This document shows, piece by piece, positions 1 to 7,824 of a stretch of DNA of 64,000 nucleotides (position 1 is its first letter; every line of letters begins with the position of its first letter). This DNA is from Chthoniobacteraceae bacterium (lineage in GTDB: Bacteria > Verrucomicrobiota > Verrucomicrobiia > Chthoniobacterales > Chthoniobacteraceae): positions 1-64,000 of the forward strand of contig CANJPY010000012.1 in assembly GCA_947476255.1 (NCBI GenBank), written 5' to 3'. Below the pieces are notes generated by a model. It did not search any database and was not told the DNA's origin. It saw nothing but the letters and a program-made list of their open reading frames with translations. Position numbers and translations under genes: made by a program.

Positions 1-83
1 AAGCGCCCAAAAAGCAACAAAGCTTGCGAAAGAAAGAGAACTAACCTAACCAACCAAACCCACCTTGGAACCATCCGGAAAGC

Positions 84-572
84 TTACTTAAAAACCTGTC
101 TGATTGGCTCCGCATACCGGGCCAGCTCTATACTGCTCCAAGGATAGTCTAAAACACTCTGTCTATGCGTCACATCCACTAGACGCGCGCGACTTGGATT
201 CAAGTGAATGTAATCCCAAAGTGTTTCATAGCAATAAGGGCTACCCCCATCGACCACCACAGCCTTGTAACGATCTCCAAACAGCCTGCCCCATTCGCGA
301 TGCCGCACATTGAATAGCCGCGTCACCGTGTTTTGAAACCATTTCATACCCTCCACCAGATTCGCCTCCGGAGTTTGAATGAAAAGGTGGTAATGATTTC
401 CCCTTAACACCCAAGCGTGCACACGCCAACCTGTTTTTTTCACAGACATCGGCCAGGCATTGCAAAAAAACCGCCGGTCTTGATCGTCCAAAAAAATCGC
501 CGCCCGCCGGTTCCCTCGAGCCATCACATGATAAAAAGCTCCTTCAAATTCCAATCGAATACTCCGCGCCAT
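84..572 (-). CDS. REP-associated tyrosine transposase (Y1/HUH family), short at the C-terminus
   Basis: Single-strand DNA transposase of the IS200/RAYT type, which acts on hairpin (REP-like) DNA. The sequence shows the family opening MARSIRLEF, then YHVMARGN, the metal-binding HUH motif in GNHYHLF and the late YIHLNP motif that family members carry near the catalytic region. I start at the second in-frame Met (base 572) because family proteins begin with MAR-; an upstream ATG at 608 would add 12 unrelated residues. The product is 162 residues and stops soon after the YPWSS motif, whereas many PVC homologues continue for another 100 or more residues, so it may be a C-terminally truncated copy. 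No terminal inverted repeats are obvious around it. REP-like hairpins do exist elsewhere in this window (14.2-14.6 kb and 28.4 kb), but a link is inference. Confidence 0.85.
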   Translation of the reverse strand: MARSIRLEFEGAFYHVMARGNRRAAIFLDDQDRRFFCNAWPMSVKKTGWRVHAWVLRGNHYHLFIQTPEANLVEGMKWFQNTVTRLFNVRHREWGRLFGDRYKAVVVDGGSPYCYETLWDYIHLNPSRARLVDVTHRQSVLDYPWSSIELARYAEPIRQVFK

Positions 573-744
573 GTCGGGAACTTCAGCAAACGCAAATGAC
601 ATCTGCAACCGATGGCTGGAAGAAAATGAACACTGACTGCCCCCTATTTCCTCACAGAGGCGCTGGAGCGGCCGGATGTCTCGGGGTGTTGTCCGGAGTC
701 GTTAGGCGGCACTTGAGACGCCGCATCGGGCGTTGAACACGCCC

Positions 745-1236
745 TTAGTCGCGGAAGTTTTTAAAGGCAAGGCCCACTTCAAAATCCTGGCCTCGCAAAA
801 ACTGGATCACTTCCTGAAGGTCGTCTCGTTTTTTTCCCGTCACACGAACCTGGCGGTCTTGAAGGGTGCTTTGCACCTTGAAGTCCTGCGCCTTGATGGC
901 CTTGGTGATCTCCTTGGCCTTGTCCCCGTCGAGTCCCTGTTTGATCAACAAGTCTTGAGTGGCGTGCCCCAAAGGTGAAATGACGGGATCCTTCCTTTCC
1001 ACGTTGCGCAGATCCACATTGCGTTTGGCGAGCTTGCCCATCACGAGTTCATCGAGGGCTTTCACCTTGGAGGCGTCTTCTGCAGCGAGGACGATCTTGG
1101 ATTCCTTCGCCTCCCAAGCGATGGTTGCCTTTGACCCCTTGAAGTCAAATCGAGTCGCCAACTCTTTGTGCGCCTGATTGATCGCATTATCGATTTCTTG
1201 TTTGTCGACGTCTGAAACAATATCGAAGGAAGGCAT
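745..1236 (-). CDS. yajQ: YajQ family nucleotide-binding protein (UPF0234)
   Basis: Small cytoplasmic protein of the YajQ family; members bind cyclic di-GMP or nucleic acid in some bacteria. At 163 residues it has the usual full length. It starts with the diagnostic MPSFDIVSDVD and carries the internal RFDFKGS and the final LRGQDFEVGLAFKNFRD blocks, which together are unmistakable. It is a single gene on the minus strand, separated from the upstream hisF operon by a terminator at 1388-1415. Right after its stop codon is a small GC hairpin (728-744, stem gggcgt/acgccc, loop 5) without a T-tract, which could contribute to transcript ending. Identification is firm; the physiological role in this organism cannot be read from the sequence. 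Confidence 0.95.
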   Translation of the reverse strand: MPSFDIVSDVDKQEIDNAINQAHKELATRFDFKGSKATIAWEAKESKIVLAAEDASKVKALDELVMGKLAKRNVDLRNVERKDPVISPLGHATQDLLIKQGLDGDKAKEITKAIKAQDFKVQSTLQDRQVRVTGKKRDDLQEVIQFLRGQDFEVGLAFKNFRD

Positions 1237-1387
1237 GTGTTCGGGAACTTTAGGCGGTGAATCAAAGAGTATGGGCAGGTCTGCGCACCTCCATATTGAA
1301 CACGCTCCTCCCGCCGCGTCGAGGAGTGCGTTAGCACTTCCCCTGAAAAGGTAAAAATCGAACGGCGGTGGAACGTTGGAAACGCCG

Positions 1388-1415
1388 AAAAAAGAGCGGC
1401 TGTGAGGGCCGCTCT
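1388..1415 (-). terminator. Rho-independent terminator of the hisF - GH57 - FlgD-like operon
   Basis: Read on the minus strand this is an 8-bp perfect stem (agagcggc/gccgctct, loop 7) followed directly by six T. It lies 22 bases beyond the stop codon of the FlgD-like gene and before yajQ. Confidence 0.85.
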
Positions 1416-1436
1416 ACGCTCCACCTGCGGCCCGCG

Positions 1437-2759
1437 TTATTTGCCGGTCCACTGGTATTCGCCGGCGTCGAAAGTCATGAGCATGTTGGCTGAATGAATG
1501 CGGTATTCTTCCACAACGGTGCCATCGCTTTGGAGCAAGACCAAGGCAGGTTGACGCGCATCGTGTCCGAGCACAGCCCAGCGCAGTTTGGCTGTTTCTG
1601 TGAAGCGGCGCAGCATGATGCCGTCGGTTGTCTTCAGGTAACTTCCAGATTCGTCGAACCCTATGCTCAGTGCGATGTCTGTGCTGGCGCCGCCTAAGAG
1701 CGGGTTGAACTGAGATTTAACGGTGATTTGAGGTTCGGCGACGAAGGGCTTTGGGCGCCCGACGCGTGGAGCTGCTTCGGTGAAGGTCTTGCACGGCCAG
1801 CGGTTCTTTTCAAAAAAGGTCTCCCACACCGGAGCCGCTGCTACGGGTGTTGCGGGTGTTGCGGGCTTTGCGGACGTGGCGCGTGAGGGGCGCACTGGTG
1901 GCGGCGGCGTGTTTTCGGGAGCGTCCTTTTTACGCAGGCCCCGGACTCTCCAGCGTTCACCGTCTTGTTCCAGCAAGACGACAACGTCCTCTGTGAGAGA
2001 CGCCGCGATTGCAACCGGGACCGGTTGCCCGGCGCCGACAGGCAGGCGGCGCAGGACTTCGGATTTCACATCCAACTGGACGACGACTGTTTCGCCCAAA
2101 GCTTTTTCGATACTCCAAGTCGTTCCGTCCTTTCCGGGGCAAGTCGCTGGTCCTAGGGTGTTAGTGTCCTGAGGAGCTGCGGAGATTTTTTCAAAGCGCG
2201 GCGTGTCTTCGTTGCTGAAAATGGACTCGGTGATACGCCAGAGTTGGCCGGCATTATCGGTGGCTGTGAGTTCAAGGGTTGAGCCTGAGAGCTTCAATCC
2301 GCTGAAGGAAGACGGGCGGGGACCGTCTTCTGTTTCGACCCAATCGTTCCCGTGAAAGGCTTCTCCGCTCAGATCGAGGTCTCCCACGGCCAAGCCGCGC
2401 ACCCGGTATTTTCCCGGGGAGACGGTTTCTCCTGCGTCATCCTTGCCATCCCAAGTGGTGCTCAGGCCGTTCAGGGAGACCGTGAGATCTGTCTGGGCGG
2501 CTTCGGTGTGGAGGGCGCGCACGCGTTTTCCGGAGCGGTCGAAAACAGCGAGGCTGACCGTGCCGTCCATGGGAGGCGGCAGGAAGGTGATCCGGATGGA
2601 AGGACCTTTTGGAACGGGTTGAAGTGAGGTGGTGGGCGCGCCGGCGGGAGGCTGCTGGGCGTGGTTCAGGGGTGCGGTTGCGTGCGCAGCGAGAAGGCAA
2701 AGAAGGGAGGCAACTGTGAGGGGTGCGTGAAAGCGCGAGGGGGGGAAGTTATTAAGCAT
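1437..2759 (-). CDS. Exported protein with a FlgD-like Ig domain
   Basis: Predicted secreted or periplasmic protein of 440 residues and unknown role. The N-terminus has a signal-like hydrophobic stretch (about residues 13-28) followed by a Gln/Pro-rich linker. Residues about 55-130 look like the FlgD Ig-like module seen at the C-termini of many exported proteins (SLAVFDRSGKRVR ... TTWDGKDDAGETVSPGKYRVR). A Pro/Ala-rich, low-complexity linker sits near residues 280-312, and the rest matches nothing I recognise. Its start codon overlaps the end of the GH57 gene by 8 bases, so it is probably translated as part of the hisF - GH57 operon. Linkage to glycogen metabolism is positional only. Confidence 0.75.
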   Translation of the reverse strand: MLNNFPPSRFHAPLTVASLLCLLAAHATAPLNHAQQPPAGAPTTSLQPVPKGPSIRITFLPPPMDGTVSLAVFDRSGKRVRALHTEAAQTDLTVSLNGLSTTWDGKDDAGETVSPGKYRVRGLAVGDLDLSGEAFHGNDWVETEDGPRPSSFSGLKLSGSTLELTATDNAGQLWRITESIFSNEDTPRFEKISAAPQDTNTLGPATCPGKDGTTWSIEKALGETVVVQLDVKSEVLRRLPVGAGQPVPVAIAASLTEDVVVLLEQDGERWRVRGLRKKDAPENTPPPPVRPSRATSAKPATPATPVAAAPVWETFFEKNRWPCKTFTEAAPRVGRPKPFVAEPQITVKSQFNPLLGGASTDIALSIGFDESGSYLKTTDGIMLRRFTETAKLRWAVLGHDARQPALVLLQSDGTVVEEYRIHSANMLMTFDAGEYQWTGK

Positions 2760-4335
2760 AATAACGCCAGTTTAAGCTGGGGAAAATGTTGTCCCGCGCC
2801 TCGCAATTTGCAAGGAAGGGTTCATCGATTTTTCCGGAGGAGAGTTGCTCGTACAAGCGTGTGAAACGGTGCAGATGGTCCTCCGTACGGCGCGTGGCGT
2901 ATTCGCGCGCAGTGCCTGTTTTCATCAGAAAGGCCCAGTCGCTGGACTGAGCCAGGAGCAGTTCGCGCGCGGCTTGTTTGAGGCCGCGAAGGAGGTCGGC
3001 GGAGTCTGTGGAAAGGTGGCGGCGGGCGAGTTCTGTCATGCGGCGCGCGGCGGTGTGGAGGTGTGGATAGATCCAGGCGTTGGACTCCTCGAGCCAGACT
3101 TCCCAGTAGCCTTTGTGGCCCCAACTCGAGGCCGCGGGCGCCACCAGTTGGTGCGTCGGATGTTGGTTGAGATAACGGGAGGGAGTGGTGAGTTGGAACT
3201 CCGTTTGATCGTACGCGGCCTTTCGAATGAAGCTGTCGAGCCACTCCGGTCCTTCAAACCACCAGTGGCCGAAAAGCTCCGCGTCAAAAGGACTCAGCAC
3301 CACGGGAGGCACATTCATGAATGAGCGTAACTCGGCGATTTGCTGGGTGCGGGCCTTCAGAAAGTGGGCTGCATGATGATCTGCGGCGCCCAACGCCCAG
3401 TCGCGGCGGTAAAGGTCTTTGTCTGCACCTTGACCGGTGATGCGGTGGTATTTGAGGCCGGTGAACCGGCGGAGTTGGTCGCCAAAAAAAGGTTCAAGTT
3501 TGTGGAGTGGCAAATCAAAGCCGATATCGCGGTAAAAATCGCGATAAGCCGGATCCCCCGGATAGCCTTCCTCGGCGCTCCAAACTTGGCGGCTGGAGTC
3601 GCGATCGCGGCCGAATGCGGCGGGGCCGGCCGGCAAGTAACAAGGTGCGTAGATTGCGTAGCGCGGGCGCGGACTCCCAAACATCAAGCCATGGGCATCA
3701 AGGACGAACCAGCGGAGGTTGGCTTCTTGCAGAATGGGGTCCAGGCCGGAAACGTAGGCGCACTCGGGAAGCCAGATGCCGGAGGGGGCGCGCCCAAAGG
3801 TTTCTTGGTAGTGGTCGCGGCCGATGAGGACCTGGGCACGCATGGCCTCTGGGCAGACTTCCATGAGGGGAAGGAAGCCGTGGGTGGCGGCGCAGGTGAT
3901 AATTTCCAAGAAGCCGGCTTGGGCGAAGGAATCGAAGGCGGCGACGAGATCTTGGTTCCAGCGGCGATGCCAGGCGTCATGGACGTCTTCGAGGCGGTGG
4001 AGGTAGAAGCGGCTGATCTGTGCTTCGAGCCCCTGATTGTGCGTACGTTCCGTTTCGTGTCGGGCGAGAGTCAGCAGGCGTTCGAGGTGCGCGCTGTAAC
4101 GTTCTCGAAGCAACGAGTCCCTGAGCATGTGGCAAAGGGTTGGGGTGAGCGTGAGCGAAAAGCAGGCAGGGACGGAGTCTCTTGCTAATCCCTCGAGAAG
4201 AAACAGCAGGGGAATATAGGTCTCCGTGATGGCCTCGTAGAGCCAGTCTTCCTCCAAAAAGCGCGCGTGTTCGGGATGCCGCACGTAGGGCAGGTGCGCA
4301 TGAAGGACGAGGGCGAGATAGCCTGGAGGAGCCAT
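2752..4335 (-). CDS. GH57 1,4-alpha-glucan branching enzyme (DUF1957 type)
   Basis: Cytoplasmic glycogen/alpha-glucan branching enzyme of glycoside hydrolase family 57, making alpha-1,6 branches. The 527-residue length is normal for the family. Visible motifs: N-terminal LHAHLPYVRHP (residues about 11-21), the nucleophile motif GIWLPECAY with Glu191, and SPFDAELFGHWWFEGPEWL with the acid/base Asp351; these match the Glu/Asp pair known in Thermus and Thermococcus GH57 branching enzymes. A C-terminal helical region follows, as in the family. It sits between hisF (50 bases upstream) and the FlgD-like gene (8-base overlap), and a DUF4912 gene lies divergently beyond hisF. An amylase-type GH57 is a less likely alternative. 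Confidence 0.92.
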   Translation of the reverse strand: MAPPGYLALVLHAHLPYVRHPEHARFLEEDWLYEAITETYIPLLFLLEGLARDSVPACFSLTLTPTLCHMLRDSLLRERYSAHLERLLTLARHETERTHNQGLEAQISRFYLHRLEDVHDAWHRRWNQDLVAAFDSFAQAGFLEIITCAATHGFLPLMEVCPEAMRAQVLIGRDHYQETFGRAPSGIWLPECAYVSGLDPILQEANLRWFVLDAHGLMFGSPRPRYAIYAPCYLPAGPAAFGRDRDSSRQVWSAEEGYPGDPAYRDFYRDIGFDLPLHKLEPFFGDQLRRFTGLKYHRITGQGADKDLYRRDWALGAADHHAAHFLKARTQQIAELRSFMNVPPVVLSPFDAELFGHWWFEGPEWLDSFIRKAAYDQTEFQLTTPSRYLNQHPTHQLVAPAASSWGHKGYWEVWLEESNAWIYPHLHTAARRMTELARRHLSTDSADLLRGLKQAARELLLAQSSDWAFLMKTGTAREYATRRTEDHLHRFTRLYEQLSSGKIDEPFLANCEARDNIFPSLNWRYYA

Positions 4336-4385
4336 GGAGGCGGTGCGGTCGGCAGGGCGGTCCGCTGGGGGGGGAGCGGTTGGAA

Positions 4386-5177
4386 TTACGGGTGAGCCAG
4401 CTGTTCTGGCCGGACTGGAATGCCTTTGGTGGCAAGGTGCGCTTTGACTTGGGCAACGGTGTACTGTCCGTAATGAAAAACGCTGGCGGCGAGTACGGCA
4501 TCCGCTTTGCCTTCCAAAAGCACTTCGGCCATGTGGTCGAGATTGCCTGCACCTCCGCTCGCCACCACGGGGACGCCGACGGATTCGCTCACGAGTCGCG
4601 TGACAACGCAGTCGTAGCCGGCTTTTGTGCCGTCGGCATCAATGGAGTTGAGGACGATTTCACCGGCCCCGAGGTGGTAGGCACGCACGGCCCATTCGAC
4701 GGCGTCGAGGCCGGTGGCCTTGCGTCCGCCGTGGGAGTGCACTTCCCAAAAGCCTGGCCGGGTGCGTTTTGCGTCTATGGAGACCACGATGCACTGGGAG
4801 CCAAAACGTTCTGCCCCGGCGGTGATGAGTTCGGGATGGGTGAGGGCGCTGGAGTTGATGCTGATCTTGTCTGCCCCGGCCTGGAGCATGGTGCGCATAT
4901 CCTCCACGGAGCGAATTCCTCCGCCGACGGTGAGAGGCATGAAGCATTGGGCGGCGGTGCGTTCAATAACATCGACCATGGACGCCCGCCCGTGTGCGCT
5001 GGCGGTGATGTCAAAGAAGACCATTTCGTCGGCGCCCTGCTGGTTGTAGCGCAGCGCAAGTTCAACGGGGTCACCGACATTGCGCAAGCCGCCATCCTCG
5101 GCACGGCCGAATTGGACGCCGCGGGTGACTTTGCCGTCGTGGACGTCGAGACAGGGGATGACGCGCTTGGTGAGCAT
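4386..5177 (-). CDS. hisF: Imidazole glycerol phosphate synthase cyclase subunit HisF
   Basis: (beta/alpha)8-barrel subunit that condenses ammonia delivered by HisH with PRFAR to give imidazole glycerol phosphate and AICAR in histidine biosynthesis. The start is set at the Met of [12 protein letters not shown] (base 5177), which puts the catalytic Asp at position 11 as in all HisF proteins; an ATG 12 bases upstream is possible. The second catalytic Asp is in VVSIDAKRT (Asp135), shifted by about five residues because the loop after strand 1 reads [17 protein letters not shown], longer than the usual VNFxxLRDxGDP. Phosphate-binding segments are present ([15 protein letters not shown]). hisH and the other his genes are not in this window. 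It leads a minus-strand operon with the GH57 gene. Confidence 0.97.
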   Translation of the reverse strand: MLTKRVIPCLDVHDGKVTRGVQFGRAEDGGLRNVGDPVELALRYNQQGADEMVFFDITASAHGRASMVDVIERTAAQCFMPLTVGGGIRSVEDMRTMLQAGADKISINSSALTHPELITAGAERFGSQCIVVSIDAKRTRPGFWEVHSHGGRKATGLDAVEWAVRAYHLGAGEIVLNSIDADGTKAGYDCVVTRLVSESVGVPVVASGGAGNLDHMAEVLLEGKADAVLAASVFHYGQYTVAQVKAHLATKGIPVRPEQLAHP

Positions 5178-5310
5178 GAGAGGGAACAAAATGAAGCTTG
5201 GAGGGGTGAAAAGGAGAGAATAATCGGTGTTTCTGAGAAAAAAAACAAATCAGAGATGTTCATTAAAGACCGGGCTCCACATCGCGGGCGATTCTGGGTA
5301 TTAGAAACCT

Positions 5311-6657
5311 ATGGGCAATCCACTCGCTACCGATCCTGAAGTTCCCTCCAAAATACAGGCCACTCGCAAGGGCGGGAAATTCAAGGTGTCCAAGGACCCT
5401 CTTGTTCCCGGAACAGCAGCTGTGGCTGAACCGAGTCCTGGTGGGCAGTCTCCGGGCCGTGCTGTGCAAGGCGATCCTGGAAATGTCGTTCCGATGAAAG
5501 GAGAAGGGCCGGCTGCGGAGGTGCGCACGGAGCACGCGTCGGGGCCAAAGCCTTCGCAACCGGTGGTCCAACCAGTGCCTCAGGTTCAAGACGAGAAGTT
5601 TGGAGCGCTCCCCGAGACTTATCATCATGACTCGCTTTTTCTAACGGCACGCGATCCACGGTGGCTTTTTTCCTATTGGGATTTGAACTGGTCGCGGGTT
5701 GCGGCGCATGAGATGCGGGATGGGCGCCAGGCGTATTATTTGCGGGTCGCGCGTCTTTCGGGCGAGGTGGAAACGCTTGTTGAAATTCACCCCGGGGCAC
5801 GGAACTGGTATGTTCCCGTGAGGGATGGAGGCACCGTGTATACGGCTGAGTTGGGATATTTTGATCGTCGCGGATCCTGGCGCGGGTTGGTGCGGTCGGG
5901 GGAGGCGAAAACGCCGGCTGATATTTTGTCCCCAGAAGGCACCAAAGAGGCATTCGCAAGCATTCCGCAGGGATTGACGTTTGAAAGGCTCCAGGAGCTG
6001 GTGCGCCAGCATATGGACGAGGGGGAGACGCTTTTGGAGGCGATCGCGCGGATCTCGGGTGAGGGTAGAATTCAGATGTCGTCCGGGACCGTCCCGACTT
6101 GGAGCACGGAGCAAAAGCGTCTTTTGGCGATGCTGCTTGGAGAATCGCTCATTAATGTGGTGGGTTTGGGATCCGAGGAGATTGACCGGCTTTTGCGTAA
6201 AGCATTACAGGAAAGGCTGCACAGTGAAGCTGCGAGTGGTTTGTCGGCGAGACTCGCCGCGGCGTTTGGGCCTTCGGGCTCGAGTTTATTCAGTCCCATG
6301 GGAGCCAGTTGGAGTGCGCAGCCGTTTGGGGCGCGTGAGCGGAGCTTTTTTATGCATCTCAATGCGGAGGTGATTTTTTATGGGGGCACCCAACCCGATG
6401 CCACCGTGCGTGTGAACGGACAGGAGATCAAACTGCAACCGGACGGTTCCTTCCGGTACCATTTTACGTTGCCTGACGGAGATTTTGAGATCCCGATTGT
6501 GGCTGTGTCTGCGGATGGTCAGGAAGAGCGTTCGGGCACCTTGAGTTTCCAGAGGCAGACGCGCCGAGTGGGGGCGGTGGGAGCGACGGCGCAGCCTGCA
6601 GATTTGGAGCCTCTCATCGGGCGCTTGGAGCCTCTAATGGGGAGACGTCAGGCATAA
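5311..6657 (+). CDS. DUF4912 domain protein
   Basis: Cytoplasmic protein of 448 residues with no signal peptide. The N-terminal 90 residues are a low-complexity, Pro/Gly/Lys-rich stretch. Residues about 100-200 carry the DUF4912 signature (SLFLTARDPRWLFSYWDLNW ... YYLRV ... WYVPVRDGGTVYTAELGYFDRRGSW). A C-terminal beta-rich part (about 350-425) has the look of a carbohydrate-binding or Ig-like fold (VNGQEIKLQPDGSFRYHFTLPDG). It is divergent from hisF across a 121-base gap. I recall DUF4912 genes lying next to DUF1957 branching enzymes in Verrucomicrobiota, so a role around glycogen or glucan handling is a reasonable guess, but no reaction is known. Confidence 0.85.
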   Translation: MGNPLATDPEVPSKIQATRKGGKFKVSKDPLVPGTAAVAEPSPGGQSPGRAVQGDPGNVVPMKGEGPAAEVRTEHASGPKPSQPVVQPVPQVQDEKFGALPETYHHDSLFLTARDPRWLFSYWDLNWSRVAAHEMRDGRQAYYLRVARLSGEVETLVEIHPGARNWYVPVRDGGTVYTAELGYFDRRGSWRGLVRSGEAKTPADILSPEGTKEAFASIPQGLTFERLQELVRQHMDEGETLLEAIARISGEGRIQMSSGTVPTWSTEQKRLLAMLLGESLINVVGLGSEEIDRLLRKALQERLHSEAASGLSARLAAAFGPSGSSLFSPMGASWSAQPFGARERSFFMHLNAEVIFYGGTQPDATVRVNGQEIKLQPDGSFRYHFTLPDGDFEIPIVAVSADGQEERSGTLSFQRQTRRVGAVGATAQPADLEPLIGRLEPLMGRRQA

Positions 6658-6988
6658 GGCGCAGAGGTGGAGGGTGGGGGCGCATTCGGTTCTCGATGAA
6701 GTTTGAGGGGGGCGTGGGGGCCGGATCGAAGCGTGGCCGATGCTGATGAGAGTGCAGCGCGGAGGAACGATGTTCAGACGCTGACGGTGGGAGTCTGTTG
6801 ACGGAGCTCGTTGTCTGTCTGCATTGAAGCGTAGGCGCCCGGGGCGTGCGTCTTGCCGCCTTGTGCGCCAATTCGGAATGGTGTGCACGGAATGGTGTGC
6901 AGAAGTGCGCTGCACCAAGGAGGGACGCTGCTCGGGCGACTTTTACGCACGGCGTTGAGGCGTCCGTCTGCAGGTTGCAGGGGGGGTG
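6658..6988. other. Gene-free convergent gap
   Basis: 331 bases between the DUF4912 gene (+) and a small membrane-protein gene (-). The only structure I see is a tandem pair of a 13-base unit (GGAATGGTGTGCA) at 6875-6888 and 6889-6902. No promoter, terminator or convincing coding frame is visible. Confidence 0.6.
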
Positions 6989-7324
6989 TTAGCGCCAGAC
7001 CGAGGCGGTCACGGTGGCAATCACACTGACCAAGGTCGCGACTGCGAGCAATTGCGCGTGGGGGCGCAGTTCGGGTTCTTTGCGGACCCGCCACCAGAGG
7101 CCCAGGGTCCGGCCCAAAAAGAGCATCGCTGCGAGAAAAGGGAGCATGAAAATCCACTCTGGTTTGGTGCGGGCCACCGACTGATAAGCTGCGAAGAGGA
7201 GGCAGGCGCTGCCAAAAAAACAATTCATCGCAGTGGAGCGGCTGTCACTGATGCGCTTCAGCAGGACCCCGATGATGAGGATGACGAGCGAACTGACGGC
7301 GAGAACGATGGAAAGCGGGGTCAT
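6989..7324 (-). CDS. Small integral membrane protein, unknown
   Basis: Hypothetical protein of 111 residues with probably three to four membrane segments: residues about 4-22 (SIVLAVSSLVILIIGVLL), 33-48, 56-72 and 92-108. There is a short basic segment WWRVRKEPELRPH between the last two, suggesting a cytoplasmic loop. No family recognised. It lies downstream of the glnK copy on the same strand, but a strong terminator (7347-7383) separates them by only 23 bases from its ATG. It must therefore be expressed by read-through, from a promoter inside the terminator region, or from a later start. Even hydrophobic patterning supports a real gene; function unknown. Confidence 0.6.
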   Translation of the reverse strand: MTPLSIVLAVSSLVILIIGVLLKRISDSRSTAMNCFFGSACLLFAAYQSVARTKPEWIFMLPFLAAMLFLGRTLGLWWRVRKEPELRPHAQLLAVATLVSVIATVTASVWR

Positions 7325-7346
7325 GGGAAGAGAGGGGATGTTGGAG

Positions 7347-7383
7347 AAAAAAAGGAGCGACGGAAGTTTAATTCCGTCGCTCC
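7347..7383 (-). terminator. Strong rho-independent terminator after amt - glnK (minus copy)
   Basis: On the minus strand there is a perfect 12-bp stem (ggagcgacggaa / ttccgtcgctcc, 6-base loop) followed by seven T. It lies 37 bases after the glnK stop codon. Confidence 0.93.
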
Positions 7384-7420
7384 GGACTGGACAGTTCGCG
7401 GCAGGCGAACTTTGACAGCG

Positions 7421-7768
<348 letters not shown>

Positions 7769-7824
7769 TTAGTCCATTTTTCGGGCCGGCGCATGATGAA
7801 ACGCGCCGGCCCGGCGATTGATTT

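Noticed and set aside
1298-1332. Imperfect inverted repeat (aacacgctcct / aggagtgcgtt) upstream of yajQ
   Set aside because: Two mismatches within 11 bases and a long loop, no T-tract; not distinguishable from chance.
3340-4188. 282-codon frame on the + strand opposite the GH57 enzyme
   Set aside because: The opposite strand has both catalytic motifs of GH57; this frame has none.
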